A program made the translations under genes and the position numbers. This document shows positions 56,296 through 59,376 of a stretch of DNA of 59,376 nt, piece by piece. The stretch lies in assembly GCF_002783505.1 (NCBI RefSeq), contig NZ_PFGL01000061.1:1-59376 (forward strand), written 5' to 3'. This stretch comes from Shewanella sp. CG12_big_fil_rev_8_21_14_0_65_47_15. GTDB taxonomy: Bacteria > Pseudomonadota > Gammaproteobacteria > Enterobacterales > Shewanellaceae. Numbering within the stretch: the stretch's first letter is position 1; the number at the start of each line of letters is the position of its first letter. The notes beneath the pieces are model-generated. The model saw only the letters and a program-made list of their open reading frames with translations. It had not been told where the DNA came from and searched no databases.

Positions 56296-57177
56296 ATGAA
56301 CATTCCAATCAAGACCTTGCAATGCTTTCTGATCTTAGTCGAAACGGAAAACTTCACCCGCGCCGCTCAAAAATGCTTTATCACTCAGCCGACACTCAGC
56401 AAGATCATCCAAAGGCTTGAGGAAAGCCTGGGAGAAACCCTACTGATCCGTAACAATCAAAAGGTGGAGCTAACCCAAGCGGGACAGCTATTTGAACACA
56501 GTGCCCGGGAAATCCTCGGTCAATGGCATAGATTGCAGGAGGATATGAGTAATTTAAGCGGCCTAAAATCGGGGCGGCTTAGACTGGGGGTATGCCCTAT
56601 GATGAGCAGCTTAATTATTGGATTGCTGACGAGCTATCGTAAGCGTTATCCGGGAGTTGAAGTGCAAATGTATGAATACGGCGGCTTTGGCTGTGAGCAG
56701 GCGCTGCTGAATAACAGTTTAGATATCGCCTTTACCGCACTGCCAACCACCCATGAGACTGAGCTAGTCAACCAGCCGCTGACAAAATATCCCCTCTTAG
56801 CTTGCTTGCCCGATAGTCACCCGCTTGCCACTAAGTCGCATCTCAGCTGGCAGGATTTTGAACCCTATCCCTTTATTCTCTATAACGAGGACTTCTCCCT
56901 CGCCAAGTTAATCAATCGCCTGAGTCGTAAGGCTGGAGTGCAACTCAATATCGCCTTTCGCAGTGGCCAATGGGACTTTCTTGCGGCTATGGTCGAAGCC
57001 GATATGGGACTCGCTATATTACCCGAACCTATTTGCCAAAAACTCAGCAACAGCAAGCTTATCTTTAGACCAATGCAACCGGCGCTGACTTGGGATTTAG
57101 CCTTAATTTGGCGGCAGAACTTACCTTTAACTCCCGCAGCAAATGCTCTGCTGGAATTGAGCAAACAGAAAGCGTAA
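56296..57177 (+). CDS. LysR-family transcriptional regulator
   Basis: From ATG 56296 the protein has 293 residues. The winged HTH shows TLQCFLILVETENFTRAAQ and TQPTLSKIIQRLEESLG. The effector domain (about 90-290) has the usual LGVCPMMSS start. The frame opens at TTG 56290, two codons earlier. The effector and targets are unknown. The divergent small ORF is the nearest target. Many regulators of this type control efflux or catabolism. Confidence 0.93.
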   Translation: MNIPIKTLQCFLILVETENFTRAAQKCFITQPTLSKIIQRLEESLGETLLIRNNQKVELTQAGQLFEHSAREILGQWHRLQEDMSNLSGLKSGRLRLGVCPMMSSLIIGLLTSYRKRYPGVEVQMYEYGGFGCEQALLNNSLDIAFTALPTTHETELVNQPLTKYPLLACLPDSHPLATKSHLSWQDFEPYPFILYNEDFSLAKLINRLSRKAGVQLNIAFRSGQWDFLAAMVEADMGLAILPEPICQKLSNSKLIFRPMQPALTWDLALIWRQNLPLTPAANALLELSKQKA

Positions 57178-57192
57178 ATGGTGAACTCTTGG

Positions 57193-57227
57193 ACCGTCAA
57201 CCGTCAACCGTCAACCGTCAACCGTCA
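57193..57227. repeat. Heptanucleotide repeat ACCGTCA x5
   Basis: Five perfect copies of the 7-mer ACCGTCA lie in tandem 15 bases after the LysR stop codon. Copy number may vary between strains. It is outside both coding regions. Confidence 0.9.
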
Positions 57228-57247
57228 ACCAAAGTATTCCCCCATAA

Positions 57248-57285
57248 AAAAACCGCTGTTAGCCTAGGGGCCGACAGCGGTTTTT
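57248..57285 (-). terminator. Terminator of the EF-G gene
   Basis: A perfect 12-bp stem, AAAAACCGCTGT / ACAGCGGTTTTT, has a 14-base loop and T runs on both sides. It lies 22 bp beyond the EF-G stop and also separates it from the LysR gene. Confidence 0.9.
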
Positions 57286-57307
57286 ATTAGCTAAGGTAAG
57301 TTAAGAA

Positions 57308-59376
57308 TTACTTCTTAGCTTCAGCAGCTTTACGTTCTTTAACTTGAGCAACTACTTTTTCAGATACGCTGTTTGGACATGGTGTGTAGTGTGAGAACTC
57401 CATAGAGAACTGACCACGACCAGAAGTCATTGTACGTAGTGAACCGATGTAACCGAACATTTCTGATAACGGTACGTCAGCCTTGATACGAACACCAGTC
57501 ACGCCTGCGATTTGGTCTTTGATCATGCCGCGACGACGGTTTAAGTCACCGATCACGTCACCCACGTTGTCTTCTGGGCTGAACACGTCAACTTTCATGA
57601 TTGGCTCAAGAAGTTGTGGCTTAGCTTTAGCGATAGACTGACGGAATGCCGCTTTAGCAGCGATTTCGAACGCGATGGCTGATGAGTCAACTGCGTGGTA
57701 TGCACCGTCAGTTAATTCGAACTCTACGTCTAGCACTGGGAAGCCAGCGATAGTACCAGTGTTCATCATGCTCGCGAAACCTTTCTCAACTGCAGGCCAG
57801 AATTCCTTAGGAACGCTACCACCTACAACTGAAGATTTGAATACGAAACCTGTATTTGGCTCACCTGGGCGGATGATATATTCAATCTTACCGAATTGAC
57901 CAGAACCACCAGATTGTTTCTTGTGGGTGTATTGGTCTTCAACCATTTGAGTAATGGTTTCACGGTAGGCCACTTGTGGCTCACCTACGATCAGCTCAAC
58001 ACCGTAAGTACGCTTCAGGATGTCTACTTTAATATCTAAGTGAAGTTCACCCATACCTTTAAGGATGGTTTCACCTGAGTCTTCGTCAGTTTCTACGCGG
58101 AATGATGGATCTTCAGCGATCATCTTACCGATAGCGATACCCATTTTCTCAGAACCGCCTTTATCTTTTGGCGCAACTGCGATAGAGATTACTGGCTCTG
58201 GGAACACCATGGCTTCTAATGTACATGGGTGCTTAACATCACACAGAGTGTGACCAGTTTGCACGTTCTTCATGCCCACGATAGCGATAATGTCGCCAGC
58301 TTGAGCAGATTCAATTTCGATACGGTCATCAGCGTACATTTCACACATACGGCCGATACGCTCAGTCTTACCAGTCGCGCTGTTCAGGATGGTGTCACCC
58401 TTCTTCAGTTGACCTGAGTAGAGACGAACGAAGGTCAGGGCGCCGAAACGGTCGTCCATGATCTTGAATGCTAATGCTTTTAATGGCTCATCGGCAGAAA
58501 CGATAGCGAATTCGCCAGTTTCATTACCTTCTTCGTCAGTCAAAGGTTGTGGATCAACTTCATCTGGTGCTGGTAAATAATCAACAACAGCATCCAGAAC
58601 CAGTTGCATACCTTTGTTCTTGAAAGCAGAACCACAGTATGTTGGGAAGAATGCCATAGTACGAGTACCCGCACGGATACAACGCTTCAGGTCTTCCATA
58701 GATGGCTCTTCACCTTCCATGTAAGCTTCCATGATTGCGTCGTCCTGCTCAACAGCAGTCTCGATCAGCATTTCACGGTATTCTTCAACTTGGTCAACCA
58801 TGTCAGCAGGAACGTCTGTTACTGTGTAGTTTTCTGGTAAACCAGAATCATCCCACACGTAAGCTTTACGAGTTAACAGGTCAACAACACCCGTAAATTC
58901 GTCTTCGATACCGATTGGCAGAACCATAACCAGTGGGTTAGCCGCTAATACGTCTTTAGTTTGCTTAACAACACGTAGGAAGTCAGCACCCATACGGTCT
59001 AACTTGTTTACGAAGATGATACGAGCAACTTCAGATTCGTTCGCATAGCGCCAGTTAGTTTCTGATTGAGGCTCAACACCACCAGAACCACAGAATACAC
59101 CGATACCGCCATCAAGCACTTTCAGAGAACGATAAACTTCAACGGTGAAGTCAACGTGCCCAGGGGTGTCAATAACGTTGAAACGGTGATCTTTCCAGAA
59201 GCAACTTACGGCAGCAGATTGAATAGTAATACCGCGCTCAGCTTCCTGTACCATGAAGTCAGTAGTAGATTCACCATCGTGAACTTCGCCGATTTTATGG
59301 ATTTTACCGGTTAGCTTAAGGATACGCTCGGTGGTCGTGGTTTTACCCGCGTCAACGTGAGCGAAGATACCAATGT
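57308..59376 (-). CDS. fusA: Elongation factor G, N terminus cut by window end
   Basis: The visible part is about 689 residues. It begins within [19 protein letters not shown], the G1 P-loop, and includes the switch [11 protein letters not shown], the NKLD motif and domains II-V. The ORF continues off the right edge, so the first residues (about ten) and the start are missing. EF-G translocates the ribosome and helps ribosome recycling. It is not near tuf, rpsG or rpsL here, so it is probably a second copy (a fusA2-type gene) that may have a recycling role or stress use. Confidence 0.93.
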   Translation of the reverse strand, partial: IGIFAHVDAGKTTTTERILKLTGKIHKIGEVHDGESTTDFMVQEAERGITIQSAAVSCFWKDHRFNVIDTPGHVDFTVEVYRSLKVLDGGIGVFCGSGGVEPQSETNWRYANESEVARIIFVNKLDRMGADFLRVVKQTKDVLAANPLVMVLPIGIEDEFTGVVDLLTRKAYVWDDSGLPENYTVTDVPADMVDQVEEYREMLIETAVEQDDAIMEAYMEGEEPSMEDLKRCIRAGTRTMAFFPTYCGSAFKNKGMQLVLDAVVDYLPAPDEVDPQPLTDEEGNETGEFAIVSADEPLKALAFKIMDDRFGALTFVRLYSGQLKKGDTILNSATGKTERIGRMCEMYADDRIEIESAQAGDIIAIVGMKNVQTGHTLCDVKHPCTLEAMVFPEPVISIAVAPKDKGGSEKMGIAIGKMIAEDPSFRVETDEDSGETILKGMGELHLDIKVDILKRTYGVELIVGEPQVAYRETITQMVEDQYTHKKQSGGSGQFGKIEYIIRPGEPNTGFVFKSSVVGGSVPKEFWPAVEKGFASMMNTGTIAGFPVLDVEFELTDGAYHAVDSSAIAFEIAAKAAFRQSIAKAKPQLLEPIMKVDVFSPEDNVGDVIGDLNRRRGMIKDQIAGVTGVRIKADVPLSEMFGYIGSLRTMTSGRGQFSMEFSHYTPCPNSVSEKVVAQVKERKAAEAKK

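Overview
The window looks like chromosomal DNA from a Shewanella species, close to S. oneidensis by recalled gene content. The evidence is the nitrate reductase operon in the order napD-A-G-H-B with no napC or napE, the E. coli-like blocks yheT-yheU-prkB and dksA-gluQ-pcnB-folK-panB-panC, tandem general porins, many signalling proteins and a curlin locus. No prophage, insertion sequence, CRISPR array or rRNA was recognised; there is one tRNA (Leu, anticodon CAA).

Layout. 1-2.7 kb: the tail of an unknown gene, then a leftward cassette (Tat-signal small subunit, GMC oxidoreductase, GFA-family protein). 2.8-5.1 kb: yheT-yheU-prkB. 5.2-5.5 kb: a gene-free patch with a 73-bp tandem repeat and a multi-hairpin element. 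5.5-7.5 kb: an acetyltransferase and pepB. 7.7-13.8 kb: sfsA, dksA, gluQ, pcnB (which probably starts at AUU), folK, panB, panC. 14.1-20.3 kb: a small secreted protein, a secreted subtilase with P and PKD domains, a CsgB-like curlin, a 502-residue curlin with about 20 repeats, and a CsgD-like regulator. 20.7-24 kb: a YjdF-like membrane protein, serA and ygfZ. 23.9-30.3 kb: an HD-GYP response regulator beside a 1770-residue hybrid kinase. 30.4-32.3 kb: an AGCS amino-acid/Na+ symporter behind a tandem glycine riboswitch. 32.6-37.2 kb: a LolD-type ATPase, a permease and an AttH/CrtC-like lipoprotein. 37.4-42.5 kb: a PspB-like protein, a DUF3581 protein, two porins and tcdA. 42.6-47.1 kb: a histidine kinase, a SieB-like membrane protein, a 43-residue DUF3149-like protein, and a chemoreceptor fused to hemerythrin. 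47.3 kb: tRNA-Leu. 47.6-50.6 kb: a NarX/NarL-style two-component pair, Hsp20 and a CBS protein. 50.9-55.9 kb: napDAGHB. 56-59.4 kb: a small ORF divergent from a LysR regulator, then an EF-G gene cut by the window end.

How the genes work together. Anaerobic and redox respiration is the theme of the right half. Periplasmic nitrate reductase sits behind a promoter region with an FNR/EtrA-like site and a NarP-type 7-2-7 palindrome. An O2-sensing-type chemoreceptor and other FNR-like sites lie nearby. The divergent neighbour of nap is a stress/regulatory block (CBS, Hsp20, two-component pair). The left half is mostly housekeeping (pantothenate, folate, serine, RNA polyadenylation, stringent-response cofactor). 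It is interrupted by a surface/biofilm module (curlins, CsgD-like regulator, extracellular protease) and a large c-di-GMP-linked phosphorelay.

The least explained items are the curlin locus without visible csgEFG, the divergent first aptamer of the glycine riboswitch, the perfect palindrome before the hybrid kinase, the SieB-like protein outside a prophage, and the repeat/hairpin patch at 5.2-5.5 kb.
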